Source of the DNA: Nitrospira sp.
GTDB taxonomy: Bacteria > Nitrospirota > Nitrospiria > Nitrospirales > UBA8639
NCBI GenBank assembly: GCA_024760505.1
Contig: CP058931.1
Location: 2,180,001 to 2,244,000 of the forward strand
Reading direction: 5' to 3'
DNA length: 64,000 nucleotides
Shown here one piece after another: positions 55,023-63,556 of this stretch; the first letter of the stretch is position 1, and each line of letters starts with the position of its first letter. Position numbers and translations under genes: made by a program. The notes under the pieces were generated by a model. The model saw only the letters and a program-made list of their open reading frames with translations. It did no database searches and was not told the DNA's origin.

Positions 55023-56018
55023 ATGTCTTATCAACGTGTGAAATTTTATCAAACCGGGACCTTTACGGTTGGCAACCGGTTGCTGGATGAATCCAATCGT
55101 ACGGTCCAAGCCGGGATGGATCGGACCAATTCGCTCAATTCAGGTCATCGTGCCTGCCAGGGTTGCGGCGAAGCGCTGGGCGCTCGCTATGCCCTTGATG
55201 CAGTGATGCGGGCCACCCATCAGCAGATGGTTGCGGTGAATGCCACCGGCTGTTTGGAAGTCTTCTCCAGTCCCTATCCGGAAAGTGCCTGGCAGATTCC
55301 CTGGATGCATTCGTTGTTCGGGAATGCACCGGCAGTGGCGAGCGGCGTGGCGGCAGCCTTGAGGGCCAAAGGCAAGACGGATATTCGTGTCATTGCGCAG
55401 GGCGGAGATGGTGCGACGGTTGATATCGGGTTCGGGTGTTTGTCCGGGATGTTCGAACGCAATGACGACGTGTTGTATGTCTGTTATGACAATGAGGCCT
55501 ACATGAACACGGGAGTGCAGCGTTCGGGATCCACCCCGCCACGAGCCTGGACCAATACGACGCAGGCCGTGGGAAAAGACCCCGGTAATCCCATGGGCAT
55601 TGGAAAAAATCTGCCACGCATTGCGATGGCGCACGGCATTCCCTATGTGGCCACGGCCTCCGTGGCCGATCTCCATGATCTGGAAGCGAAAGTGACGAAG
55701 GCCATGAGCATCAGGGGCGCACGGTATATTCATATCCATGTGCCCTGTCCGCTTGGCTGGAAATCGGATCCTGCGCATACGATCAAGGTCGCCCGCCTGG
55801 CGGTGGAAAGCGGCCTATTTCCGTTGTTTGAAGCCGAAGGGGGCGAAGTGACCGATCGCACGCCTATCCGGAAGAAAGTTCTTGTCGAGCAATACCTCGA
55901 ACTTCAAGGGCGGTTCAAACATCTCTTGCATCCACGAGATGAGGGTGCTCTTGAAGCGATTCAGGCGATGGCGGATGCGAATATTCATCGGTATCAACTC
56001 CTTCCGTTAAAGGCGTGA
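55023..56018 (+). CDS. porB: 2-oxoacid:ferredoxin oxidoreductase beta subunit
   Basis: 331 residues with the TPP motif AQGGDGATVDIG and CYDNEAYMNTG, and an Fe-S cluster by Cys45 and Cys48 (ACQGCGEALG), a Cys in ATGCLEVF and another in PCPLGW. HSLFGNAPAVASG and MAHGIPYVATASVADL are the usual pyruvate-type blocks. Its TGA stop overlaps the ATG of the next gene (TGATG), so the flavoprotein is coupled to it. Confidence 0.95.
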   Translation: MSYQRVKFYQTGTFTVGNRLLDESNRTVQAGMDRTNSLNSGHRACQGCGEALGARYALDAVMRATHQQMVAVNATGCLEVFSSPYPESAWQIPWMHSLFGNAPAVASGVAAALRAKGKTDIRVIAQGGDGATVDIGFGCLSGMFERNDDVLYVCYDNEAYMNTGVQRSGSTPPRAWTNTTQAVGKDPGNPMGIGKNLPRIAMAHGIPYVATASVADLHDLEAKVTKAMSIRGARYIHIHVPCPLGWKSDPAHTIKVARLAVESGLFPLFEAEGGEVTDRTPIRKKVLVEQYLELQGRFKHLLHPRDEGALEAIQAMADANIHRYQLLPLKA

Positions 56019-57649
56019 TGATGGAACAGAAACCCTTTGCCATTACATTGAACCCCGCTTCAAGCCTAGCCAATCATACCGGCACCTGGCGGACGATGCG
56101 GCCGATCTATGTTGATCACCTTCCCCCCTGCAATCAGGGCTGCCCGGCCGGTGAAAATATCCAAGGCTGGTTGTATGAGGCGGAGGAAGGGAAATATGAG
56201 CAGGCCTGGCGGAAAATTATGGAAGACAATCCCTTCCCGGCGATTCATGGTCGCGTGTGTTATCACCCGTGTGAAACAACCTGCAACCGGGGCCAACTCG
56301 ATGAGCCCGTGAGCATTCATGCCGTTGAGCGATTTTTAGGCGATTACGCGATTGAGCAGGGTTGGCAGGTGGAGGCGGGCGTGGCAACCGGAAAGCGGGT
56401 CTTGGTAGTCGGCGCGGGACCAAGCGGTCTTTCTGCTGCGTATCATCTCGCCCGTTTGGGACATGCGGTGACAATCATTGAAGCGGGGCCGAAGCCGGGG
56501 GGCATGATGCGGTTCGGGATTCCACAATACCGTCTGCCCCGAAATGTCCTGGACGCCGAAATTGCAAGAATTGTCGCCATGGGCGTTTCGATTCATCTGA
56601 ATCAAAAAGTCGACAATTTAGAAACGACCATCAAAGAGGGCGGATTCGAAGCCGTGTTTCTGGCCATCGGGGCTCATCTGAGTAAGCGGGTTGATATTCC
56701 CGGCCGGGATGCCGGCCGAATGATCGATGCCTTGGGATTTCTGAAAGGAATGGATGGCCAGACTGTTCCCAAGATCGGTCGGCGGGTTGTCGTCTATGGT
56801 GGAGGTGATACGGCTATTGATGCTGCGCGAACCGCCAAGCGTCTGGGTGCCGAGGAAACGATCCTGATTTATCGGCGTGATCGCGGGCACATGCCCGCCC
56901 ATGATTTTGAAGTGGAAGAAGCCTTGGAGGAGGGGGTGTTGACCCGATGGCTGCATACCATCCGACAAGTGGACAATACGACGTTGACCGTTGAAGAGAT
57001 GACGCTGGATGAGCAGGGGCGCCCTCAACCCACCGGCCGGATTGAGACCTTGGAAGCCGACACGGTGATTCTGGCGGTGGGCCAGGAAGTGGATACCGGG
57101 TTTTTAGAGAATGTGCCGGGATTGGATATTTCGTCCGATGGGGTGATTCAAGTCGATGCCTCAATGATGACCGGGCGTGCGGGAGTGTTTGCCGGGGGGG
57201 ATATGGTTCCAGCAGAGCGCACGGTGACGGTGGCCACCGGCCATGGGAAAAAAGCGGCACGGCATATTGATGCGTATCTCCGCGGAAGTGAGTATCGGAA
57301 ACCATCGCCCAATACCGTTGCGACTTATGACCGGCTCAATACCTGGTATTACACCGATGCGGATAAGAGTCGGCAGCCCTACCTGGATCTGGCCAGGCGT
57401 CGCGCCAGCTTTGAAGAAGTGGTCGGCGGTTTGGATAAGGACACGGCTTTGCTCGAAGCCCGACGCTGTCTCTCTTGCGGAAATTGCTTTGAGTGCGATA
57501 CCTGTTATGGCGTGTGTCCGGACAACGCCATTATCAAATTGGGCCCCGGTCAACGGTACGAAGTGAATTATGACTATTGCAAGGGATGTGGTGTGTGCGC
57601 GGAAGAATGTCCCTGCGGCGCCATCGATATGGTTAAGGAAGTCAGATAG
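56018..57649 (+). CDS. GltD-like FAD/NAD(P) flavoprotein with C-terminal ferredoxin (oxidoreductase delta subunit)
   Basis: About 543 residues: an N-terminal Fe-S part (PPCNQGCPAGENI, CYHPCETTC), FAD fold (VVGAGPSGLSAAYHLARLG), NAD(P) fold (VYGGGDTAIDAARTAKRLG), and a C-terminal 2[4Fe-4S] ferredoxin (CLSCGNCFECDTCYGVCP, CKGCGVCAEECPCGAI). It is a fusion of a glutamate-synthase-small-subunit-like module with the delta ferredoxin subunit. In the complex it can pass electrons between the TPP/Fe-S core and NAD(P)H or ferredoxin. Last gene in the operon. This four-part layout is less common than separate delta. Confidence 0.92.
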   Translation: MMEQKPFAITLNPASSLANHTGTWRTMRPIYVDHLPPCNQGCPAGENIQGWLYEAEEGKYEQAWRKIMEDNPFPAIHGRVCYHPCETTCNRGQLDEPVSIHAVERFLGDYAIEQGWQVEAGVATGKRVLVVGAGPSGLSAAYHLARLGHAVTIIEAGPKPGGMMRFGIPQYRLPRNVLDAEIARIVAMGVSIHLNQKVDNLETTIKEGGFEAVFLAIGAHLSKRVDIPGRDAGRMIDALGFLKGMDGQTVPKIGRRVVVYGGGDTAIDAARTAKRLGAEETILIYRRDRGHMPAHDFEVEEALEEGVLTRWLHTIRQVDNTTLTVEEMTLDEQGRPQPTGRIETLEADTVILAVGQEVDTGFLENVPGLDISSDGVIQVDASMMTGRAGVFAGGDMVPAERTVTVATGHGKKAARHIDAYLRGSEYRKPSPNTVATYDRLNTWYYTDADKSRQPYLDLARRRASFEEVVGGLDKDTALLEARRCLSCGNCFECDTCYGVCPDNAIIKLGPGQRYEVNYDYCKGCGVCAEECPCGAIDMVKEVR

Positions 57650-57760
57650 GAACAGGACATTGGTGCACACACCGGAGTTTGGTAGTTGGAACAGGTACGA
57701 AGAGTTATTTGATAGCAATACACACGGCACAAAGGATGTGTCATACCCGGGAGACGATGT

Positions 57761-58627
57761 ATGAAATACCTATTAGCAGTTGATGGATCGGATCAATCGG
57801 TCGATGCGGTGCGTGTGTTTGAAGCGCTGAGCCCCGCGGAGAGCCTGATGGTGTTACATGTGGTGAATGTGCCGGGTATCCCCTATCCGTCCATCGGGGC
57901 GGGGATCGCGAAAGATTTGAGGTTGGCGGTGGACAAAGCGATGAGGGAAGAAGGCGAACGCATCATTGAGCAGGCATTGTCCCTCCTGCCTCTTCATCCG
58001 GGATCGGTCATGAGACGACTGGAAATGGGTACTCCTGCCGAGGTCATTCTTACCATGGTCAAGGAAAAGGGCATAGATCTCGTGGTGTTGGGCGCCAGGG
58101 GTATTGGTCAGATTCGTGAGCAGATGTTCGGGAGCGTTTCGCATCGTGTGATGACGCATGCGTCGTGTTCGACTCTGATCATTAAGAAGCCCACTCGCAA
58201 GATCCAGCAGGTATTAATTCCTGTTGAAAGTCAGCAAGACGGTGAAGTGGTGGTGCGGTTTTTGAAAAAGAAGCCATTCCGGGAGCCGATCGCTGCGACC
58301 GTTCTGCATGTCATTCCGTTTTCGGAACCGGTCTGGCCGGTGGGTGCGATGATTTCTCCGGAATTTCGAAAAGAGATGGTCGCCTATGGGGAGAAATTTA
58401 CGAACGGACTCAGCGCGGAATTGAAGCAGATGGGGCATGAGGCCAAAGGGGTTGTCGTTGTCGGGGCACCCTCACACACGATTATTGAAGAAGCGAACAA
58501 ATTTGCTGCTGATGTGATCCTGATGCGGACACATAGCCGATCCGGGGTGAGTCGCTTTCTTTTGGGGAGTGTCTCCCATTCCGTGGTGCATCACACTGAG
58601 TCTTCAATTTTGTTTGTGCGTGAATGA
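57761..58627 (+). CDS. Tandem universal stress protein (UspA x2)
   Basis: 288 residues made of two UspA domains (1-145 and 147-288). The first has the ATP-binding GARGIGQIREQMFGSVSH pattern (G-x2-G-x9-GS), and the second a related THSRSGVSRFLLGSVSH. It binds ATP in the cytoplasm and is often induced by oxygen, starvation or respiration change. It follows the oxidoreductase operon after 111 bp and may be part of the same stress or anaerobic programme. Confidence 0.94.
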   Translation: MKYLLAVDGSDQSVDAVRVFEALSPAESLMVLHVVNVPGIPYPSIGAGIAKDLRLAVDKAMREEGERIIEQALSLLPLHPGSVMRRLEMGTPAEVILTMVKEKGIDLVVLGARGIGQIREQMFGSVSHRVMTHASCSTLIIKKPTRKIQQVLIPVESQQDGEVVVRFLKKKPFREPIAATVLHVIPFSEPVWPVGAMISPEFRKEMVAYGEKFTNGLSAELKQMGHEAKGVVVVGAPSHTIIEEANKFAADVILMRTHSRSGVSRFLLGSVSHSVVHHTESSILFVRE

Positions 58628-58675
58628 CCCGGTCTAAAGGACCAATCTGGACAAACCATCCGTTTCCGAGGTTGT

Positions 58676-58768
58676 ATGCATAAAACCTGGTACCTTATTG
58701 GTGCAATTGCGATAGGCGTGTTAGTTTTTCTCTATCTGGTGTTTTGGTGTCCCAGCCCCTGCCAGTAA
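58676..58768 (+). CDS. 30-residue membrane peptide
   Basis: ATG 58676 after CCGAGG opens 30 codons that form one hydrophobic helix (WYLIGAIAIGVLVFLYLVFW) and end CPSPCQ. It lies 48 bp after the universal stress gene on the same strand, so they may be co-transcribed. Small single-TM peptides like this often tune membrane complexes. Unknown function. Confidence 0.5.
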   Translation: MHKTWYLIGAIAIGVLVFLYLVFWCPSPCQ

Positions 58769-59004
58769 GGGCAATCTCGATTTTAGTCGCACGCCCTCCT
58801 GCACCCGCGAGCGACACAATTTTTTGTCGATTATGCAACCCTGTCCGGCTACATTACCCGAAGGGGTCGATCTGATCCCTCTGGAGTGGTAGACTGAAAA
58901 CTGGCTCCCCGGTCCTGCCAAATTTTTCGGCCTGTTCAGGCCACATTCCTGAAGAATCCGCGTCTAGGTATTGGGGGAGGCATTGAGTTCTTTTACATAT
59001 TTGG

Positions 59005-59035
59005 TCATATGGGGCATTCCGGCCCAACCATATGA
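59005..59035. promoter_or_regulatory. Inverted repeat TCATATGG / CCATATGA
   Basis: Perfect 8-base arms flank a 15-base loop that itself can pair partly (GGGC with GCCC). It sits about 70 bases upstream of the promoter candidate of the Lon-like gene; it may be an operator or a terminator for the stress-gene transcript (there is no T run). Confidence 0.4.
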
Positions 59036-59103
59036 GGGTGCTCGAGGCATATCAGTGGGTTGTATCAGTAGTTGGAGCCTTCGAGGCGCTCAGAAGCTGA
59101 CAG

Positions 59104-59133
59104 GCGACAAAAAACTAAATTGTCCGTTATAAT
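59104..59133 (+). promoter_or_regulatory. Sigma-70-type promoter of the Lon-like gene
   Basis: A perfect TATAAT at 59128-59133 is preceded at 18 bases by GCGACA (59104-59109), four of six to the -35 consensus. It gives a leader of about 50 bases before the ATG at 59191. Confidence 0.55.
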
Positions 59134-59146
59134 AAAAGAAAGGTAT

Positions 59147-59171
59147 AAAAAGGAGGATTATTTCCTCTTTT
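59147..59171 (+). promoter_or_regulatory. Leader hairpin holding an AAGGAGGA site
   Basis: AAAAAGGAGGA pairs with TTTCCTCTTTT (one bulge) just downstream of the promoter candidate and upstream of the ribosome binding site AAAAGG used by the gene at 59191. The GGAGG here is followed by no long frame. It may stabilise the mRNA or act as a standby site. Confidence 0.4.
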
Positions 59172-59190
59172 ATTAAAAGGATATCAATAC

Positions 59191-59874
59191 ATGATTAATA
59201 AAGCGGACAGGAAGAAGGTCTCACTGCTTCTGGGGTTGGCCTTGACCCTGAATGTGGTGTGTGCCAGTAGTATTGGGGCGAGTCCGTCTGTTCACCAGAT
59301 TCCGCATCTGATCATTCCCATCCTGGGGACATCTCTCAACAAACAATTCAGGCCGGTGGGCATGGTAAGCCAGGTGGTGATTGATGTCTATGAGCGTCAA
59401 GATCGCAACGGCCTTCAAATCCAATTCCATACCGAACCGGGAAATTTTTCCTTGTTTGCCCGTCAGTCGATCCATGCAGCCATCACTCGGGCTCTGGCTG
59501 CTGCCAATCTTCCGTCTGAATCCTGGACTGTCCTCCTGAAATTTCCCTATACCGGCCTCACGGTATATGGGGAAAGCCTTTCGGCCATGGTGGGCCTCAG
59601 CGTGGTGTCCATGATCAAGGGCGATCATCTCCTGGAAGGTCGGGCTCTCACCGGAACGATCACGGAAAGAGGATCGATCGGAGCGGTGGGAGGGCTTCAA
59701 CTTAAAATTTTAGCTGCCTACGAAAATCACTTTCAGCGTGTGTTGGTTCCCAGCGAGTATGATGTGCGCGATGGAGATTGGCGTACCCCGTTTTTGATGC
59801 AGGTCTCCCCTGTTGGGACGGTCGATGAAGCCTACTACGGGTTAACCGGACAGCATTTGGCGACCCTTCCCTAA
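59191..59874 (+). CDS. Secreted Lon-like (S16) protease domain protein
   Basis: 227 residues: a signal peptide or anchor (about 10-30) and then only the Lon proteolytic domain. Ser131 in GESLSAM and Lys172 in GGLQLKILAAYE correspond to the Ser-Lys dyad of Lon (S679 and K722 in E. coli). EGRALTGTITERGSIGAVGG in the middle is the typical core. There is no AAA+ unfoldase domain. I infer a periplasmic ATP-independent protease acting on unfolded or small substrates. It has its own promoter. Confidence 0.87.
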   Translation: MINKADRKKVSLLLGLALTLNVVCASSIGASPSVHQIPHLIIPILGTSLNKQFRPVGMVSQVVIDVYERQDRNGLQIQFHTEPGNFSLFARQSIHAAITRALAAANLPSESWTVLLKFPYTGLTVYGESLSAMVGLSVVSMIKGDHLLEGRALTGTITERGSIGAVGGLQLKILAAYENHFQRVLVPSEYDVRDGDWRTPFLMQVSPVGTVDEAYYGLTGQHLATLP

Positions 59875-60069
59875 AGCCTACCTTTCAGTTTTCCTGCAGT
59901 TGCCCGTTAGGATGGATTCTGGCCTCCTTCCCAGGTTCTTTGCGTCAAACCTTAAGCAAAAAACCCCAAAACTAGAAAAATGTTCTTGAATTGCGCAAAA
60001 AGGCCGGAACCCTATCGGTTGAATTGGTCCTTCTGCTTGCAAGTTCTCTTCAGCAATTCTTTATGGGAA

Positions 60070-61386
60070 TTATGACCTCGCCGGAGGGAGGTTTTCTTTG
60101 GTCAGTGTTAAAAAATGTGTTGCGCAGGAGATGCAGGGATCATAACTGCGAATCAGTTCTTCGCATTTCATCGCCGTTTCCTGATCGTTGAGATGAAGGA
60201 TGCCTGGCAGAAGGTTTCGTAGATCGTCCTCCATGCGGCGTTGATTTTGTGAGGTTGGCGGCACAATCTTGGCGAGGCGAATGGTTCCATCAGCCTTGAC
60301 CTCATAACGATGGTATAAAAGGCCTCGCGGGGCTTCGGTCGCGGCCATGCCGGTTCCGGCGCGGAGGGTCACTGGCACGTCTGGAGCAGTTGGCCGCTCA
60401 TACTGGTCAATGAGTCGAAGGGCCTCGTCAAAGGCATAGAGCACTTCTACCGATCGTGCCACGATACCCATGGACGCGCGGTTGAAAGGGAGGACTAATC
60501 CCGTGCTCTGTAAGACGTCTTTGGCCAACAACGAGAGCTGGTCCTGGTTGAGAGCGAGCCGGGCTAACGGCCCTGTGAGATAAGATTGTCCATTCAACGT
60601 GCAGTGGAGGGCATTGGAATAGGGTACTTGTTCTTCATGGAAATGGTGTTCAAACTCCGATGCGGCCATGCGGTGTCCCCGATTGGTGACGACGTCGCCT
60701 TCATTCATCGGATATTCAGAGGGCCCCCGAAGGGCGAGGAAGGTATAGGCCTGTTCGGGATCTTGAAATTCAAATCCGCTCACCCACCGAAGCGTTTCCG
60801 CAGCGGCATCTCTGGCCCAAAGAAATTCGTCCTTCAGCCCATGTAAGGCATTCCTGGTCGGCACTTGGGAGAATCCGCCAATCTTCACCGAAACCGGATG
60901 CACCGATCGTCCCCCCAACAGCGTTAACAGATCATTGCCCGCCTTCTTCATTCGAAGCCCTCGCTTCACAAGATCAGGGTGTGAACGGGCCATCTCAAGC
61001 CCGCTGTCGAATCCTAAGAAATCCGGACCCTGGAGCATATAAATGTGCAGAACATGACTTTCGATCCATTCCCCGCAATACAGGAGTCGACGTAAATCGC
61101 GAAGGCTTTGTGGTATCTCCACATCGAAGATTTGTTCCAGGGCATGGACCGCACTCATTTGATAAGCCACCGGACAGATACCGCAAATACGGGCCACCAT
61201 ATCGGGCACTTCGTTAATGTGACGTCCCTGGAGGAAGGCTTCAAAAAATCGTGGAGGTTCAAAAATCCTGAGTTGCACATCCCGGACCTGACCATCCTGA
61301 ACGGTGATATGAAGGGCGCCTTCCCCCTCTACCCTGGCCATCATGTCGATTTTGATGGTTCTCGATTTATCAGGAGTCCCAGGCAT
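60070..61386 (-). CDS. [NiFe] hydrogenase large (alpha) subunit, group 3b type
   Basis: About 438 residues. The N-proximal motif RICGICPVAY and the C-terminal DPCISCATH hold the four Cys that bind Ni and Fe; the 14 residues after the last His would be removed by a maturation protease. RVEGEGALHI and LGGRSVHPVSVKIGG are the typical inner blocks. The class is cytoplasmic, NAD(P)-linked (group 3b, sulfhydrogenase). ATG 61384-61386 is set by AAAGGAAAG; it overlaps the delta gene by 17 bp. Last gene of the operon. Confidence 0.94.
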   Translation of the reverse strand: MPGTPDKSRTIKIDMMARVEGEGALHITVQDGQVRDVQLRIFEPPRFFEAFLQGRHINEVPDMVARICGICPVAYQMSAVHALEQIFDVEIPQSLRDLRRLLYCGEWIESHVLHIYMLQGPDFLGFDSGLEMARSHPDLVKRGLRMKKAGNDLLTLLGGRSVHPVSVKIGGFSQVPTRNALHGLKDEFLWARDAAAETLRWVSGFEFQDPEQAYTFLALRGPSEYPMNEGDVVTNRGHRMAASEFEHHFHEEQVPYSNALHCTLNGQSYLTGPLARLALNQDQLSLLAKDVLQSTGLVLPFNRASMGIVARSVEVLYAFDEALRLIDQYERPTAPDVPVTLRAGTGMAATEAPRGLLYHRYEVKADGTIRLAKIVPPTSQNQRRMEDDLRNLLPGILHLNDQETAMKCEELIRSYDPCISCATHFLTLTKENLPPARS

Positions 61387-62206
61387 CACTTTCCTTTCGG
61401 AACGGCTGAACCGATCCGTTGATTCCTCGAAAACGGCGAACCATTTCCAGGGGAATGAGTTGCAGATGCTCATGAAATTGTTTGGCCAGAGATCCGGTAT
61501 TTGGAGGCACTCCGGGAATCACTGAATCCTGTTCGGCGGGGCCAAAGCACCCATAACACTCCCGGCCCATAGCGGGGCAGATGGCCCCGCACCCGGTACG
61601 CGTCACCGGTCCAAGACAGGGCAATCCCTTCGCGACCAGGACGCAGACATGTCCCTGGCGTTTACAGTCCAGGCATACGCTGTGTGCGGGAATGCTGGGT
61701 GTGACGCCTCTCAGTAAATCGGTGAGCACTCGAAGGAGTTGTGGCTTATCAATCGGGCATCCCCACAATTCATAGTCCACCTTGACGTGTTCGGAAATAG
61801 GAGTCGATGTGCTTAGGCTGTGGATGTATTCGGGGCTGGGGTATACCGTACGCTTGAAGGCTTCCACATCGCCCCAGTTCCGAAGAGCCTGAATGCCGCC
61901 GGAAGTCGCACAGGCACCGATGGTGATCAAGGTGGTTGTCTGTTGCCGGAGATCGAGAACTCGAGAAAGATCTTCAGGACAGGTAATGGAGCCTTCCACG
62001 AAAGTGATATCATACGGGCCGGGCTGCATATTGCTGGAGGCTTCGGGGAAATAGGCGATGTCGAGGGCCTCTCCCAACGCCAGCAAATCGTCCTCCATAT
62101 TCAGAATGCTTAACTGGCATCCGTCACAAGAGGCAAACTTCACCACCGCAATCCGGGGGCGAAGCCTGGTTGAAGGATTCTGAGTTGGGGCAGTTGTTCC
62201 GTCCAT
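61370..62206 (-). CDS. [NiFe] hydrogenase small (delta) subunit
   Basis: 278 residues with the N-terminal proximal-cluster motif FASCDGCQLSIL, a VEGSITCPED block and a Cys-rich end (CLDCKRQGHVCVL, GLPCLGPVTRTGCGAICP, CYGCFGP), giving three Fe-S clusters in the way of group 3b small subunits. It lacks a Tat leader, so the enzyme is cytoplasmic. ATG 62204-62206 with AGGGG upstream is preferred over an in-frame TTG three codons before. It overlaps the alpha gene. Confidence 0.94.
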   Translation of the reverse strand: MDGTTAPTQNPSTRLRPRIAVVKFASCDGCQLSILNMEDDLLALGEALDIAYFPEASSNMQPGPYDITFVEGSITCPEDLSRVLDLRQQTTTLITIGACATSGGIQALRNWGDVEAFKRTVYPSPEYIHSLSTSTPISEHVKVDYELWGCPIDKPQLLRVLTDLLRGVTPSIPAHSVCLDCKRQGHVCVLVAKGLPCLGPVTRTGCGAICPAMGRECYGCFGPAEQDSVIPGVPPNTGSLAKQFHEHLQLIPLEMVRRFRGINGSVQPFRKESDAWDS

Positions 62207-62327
62207 TTTAATCAATTCCCCTCATTTGTAAGGAGAGGTGAAGGGGAGGTAGAGATTTCCCCAGGTCGAAAAGTGGCCAACTGTACTGATGTCTCCTCTG
62301 ACAAAAGACGACGGCCTCTGGTTCTAC

Positions 62328-63164
62328 TCACACCCCCACTTTCCCAAAAAACGGCACCACACGGTCTAACCGCATCACGGGCCCGTCTTTACAGACAAAA
62401 AAGGGCCCGAGCTGACAATGCCCGCAGAGTCCGATGCCGCATTCCATATGCCGCTCCAACGACACATACATGGCGTCAGGGCGCAGACCTTGATGTGAGA
62501 GGGTATTACAGGCAATCCGCATCATGATCTCCGGTCCGCACATCATGACCAGCGTATTGTCAGGGTCCAACTGCAGTTGGTCAAACAATTCGGTGACCAC
62601 GCCCACATGGCTATGCCAGGTTTTGCCGGGTTCATCGCTGGTCAGCAGCACCTGCGTGCGGGGCTCATGCCGCCATGCATCGAAGCGTTCCCGGTAGAGC
62701 AAATCGTGGGGGGTTTTTACCCCGTGGAGAATGGTCATGGCGCCATACTCCTCCCGCCTGCGGAACATATATTCAATGGCTCCCACCACCGGGGCGCAAC
62801 CCAATCCGCCGGTGACGATAAGCACATCCTTCCCCTGGGCTTCCTTCATGGGCCATCCAATTCCAAACGGCCCACGAACACCCACACTCTCACCCACGTG
62901 CATCGCGCCCAATACCTGCGTGATTCGTCCCACCACACGAATGGTGTGGTCCAGAAATTCCGGCTCGCCAGGGTCCGACACAATGGAAATGGCTACCTCG
63001 CCTACACCAAACACATAGAGCATGTTGAACTGCCCCGCCTCAAACCGGAATGACTTCCGGTGATCAGGGTCGGTGAGTTGCAGTCGAAAGGTTACGATGT
63101 CGGTGGACTCCTGTTTCTTGTCCACGATCACAGCCGGATGAATGAGGTAGGGATTATGAGGCAT
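62328..63164 (-). CDS. Hydrogenase gamma (FAD/NAD(P)H) subunit
   Basis: 278 residues of the ferredoxin-NADP reductase superfamily: FAD site near RFEAGQFNMLYVFGVGE, NAD(P) site at VTGGLGCAPVVGAIEYM and MCGPEIMMR, and a C-terminal [2Fe-2S] cluster, CGIGLCGHCQLGPFFVC. It should give or take electrons with NAD(P)H. There is a 121 bp gap to the delta gene, and the beta (4Fe-4S) subunit gene usually found before it is not present in this window. Its upstream ribosome binding site is weak and a small frame ends inside its start. Confidence 0.93.
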   Translation of the reverse strand: MPHNPYLIHPAVIVDKKQESTDIVTFRLQLTDPDHRKSFRFEAGQFNMLYVFGVGEVAISIVSDPGEPEFLDHTIRVVGRITQVLGAMHVGESVGVRGPFGIGWPMKEAQGKDVLIVTGGLGCAPVVGAIEYMFRRREEYGAMTILHGVKTPHDLLYRERFDAWRHEPRTQVLLTSDEPGKTWHSHVGVVTELFDQLQLDPDNTLVMMCGPEIMMRIACNTLSHQGLRPDAMYVSLERHMECGIGLCGHCQLGPFFVCKDGPVMRLDRVVPFFGKVGV

Positions 63165-63231
63165 GCGGTGGGTTATCCAGATTGAACTGATCCGTCAGTT
63201 TGGGAGGTTTTACCAATTTATGTTTCATCAT
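63154..63231 (-). CDS. Possible 25-residue leader peptide before hydrogenase gamma
   Basis: ATG-ATG at 63226-63231 opens a 25-codon frame (KHKLVKPPKLTDQF, ends NPPHAS), and its stop lies inside the start of the gamma gene (11 bp overlap), which itself has no good ribosome binding site. It could couple translation of the operon. The reading continues upstream without a stop for about 20 codons, so a longer form is possible. No family match. Confidence 0.3.
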   Translation of the reverse strand: MMKHKLVKPPKLTDQFNLDNPPHAS

Positions 63232-63260
63232 AACAAAAGGAGTCCATTGGATCTTCCCTC

Positions 63261-63279
63261 GTTTTGAATTTTTCAAAAC
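63261..63279. promoter_or_regulatory. Perfect 19-base palindrome in hydrogenase control region
   Basis: GTTTTGAA-TTT-TTCAAAAC lies about 100 bases before the gamma start codon, between the divergent hydrogenase operon and the plus-strand gene at 63557. Strong candidate operator for the hydrogenase operon. Confidence 0.55.
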
Positions 63280-63323
63280 TGTGGATAAATTCAGTGTAGC
63301 CTTTCTCCTCAAAAATCACAGGA

Positions 63324-63337
63324 TTGAAGGCTATTAA
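63324..63337. promoter_or_regulatory. FNR-box-like sequence (8 of 10)
   Basis: TTGAA-GGCT-ATTAA compares with TTGAT-N4-ATCAA with one mismatch in each half-site. An FNR-like regulator gene exists at 23163. Low confidence since AT-rich sequence can match by chance. Confidence 0.3.
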
Positions 63338-63556
63338 TTCTGTAACAGCAATTTCAAAGCCAAAATTCTTGAATGCCATTCTACTATTATTCTAAGGAGA
63401 AATTTATTTATTAAAAGATGGATAGTGTAATTCAGAAGGAGGAGAATGGCCGATTCTGGGGCATTCTAGGTTTAATTTTATTATGTCAGTATAATTGCCC
63501 CAATTAAGTGCAAAGAAAACGTGGACCTTAAGCGTTTAGCATGTAAGGAGCCTCAG

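Larger units (their letters stand above)
58769..59190. other. 422 bp region upstream of the Lon-like gene
   Basis: It contains an inverted repeat at 59005-59035, a promoter candidate at 59104-59133 and a leader hairpin at 59147-59171, each listed separately. No gene is seen. Confidence 0.5.

Noticed and set aside
63261..63279. Palindrome before the hydrogenase operon as an FNR site
   Set aside because: The half-sites TTGAA and TTCAA are three bases apart, not four, so it does not fit the FNR box; it is kept only as an unassigned operator candidate.
63418..63507. 29-codon plus-strand frame with a short hydrophobic stretch (GILGLILLC)
   Set aside because: The nearest AAGGAG is about 20 bases away, too far; there is no neighbour support.
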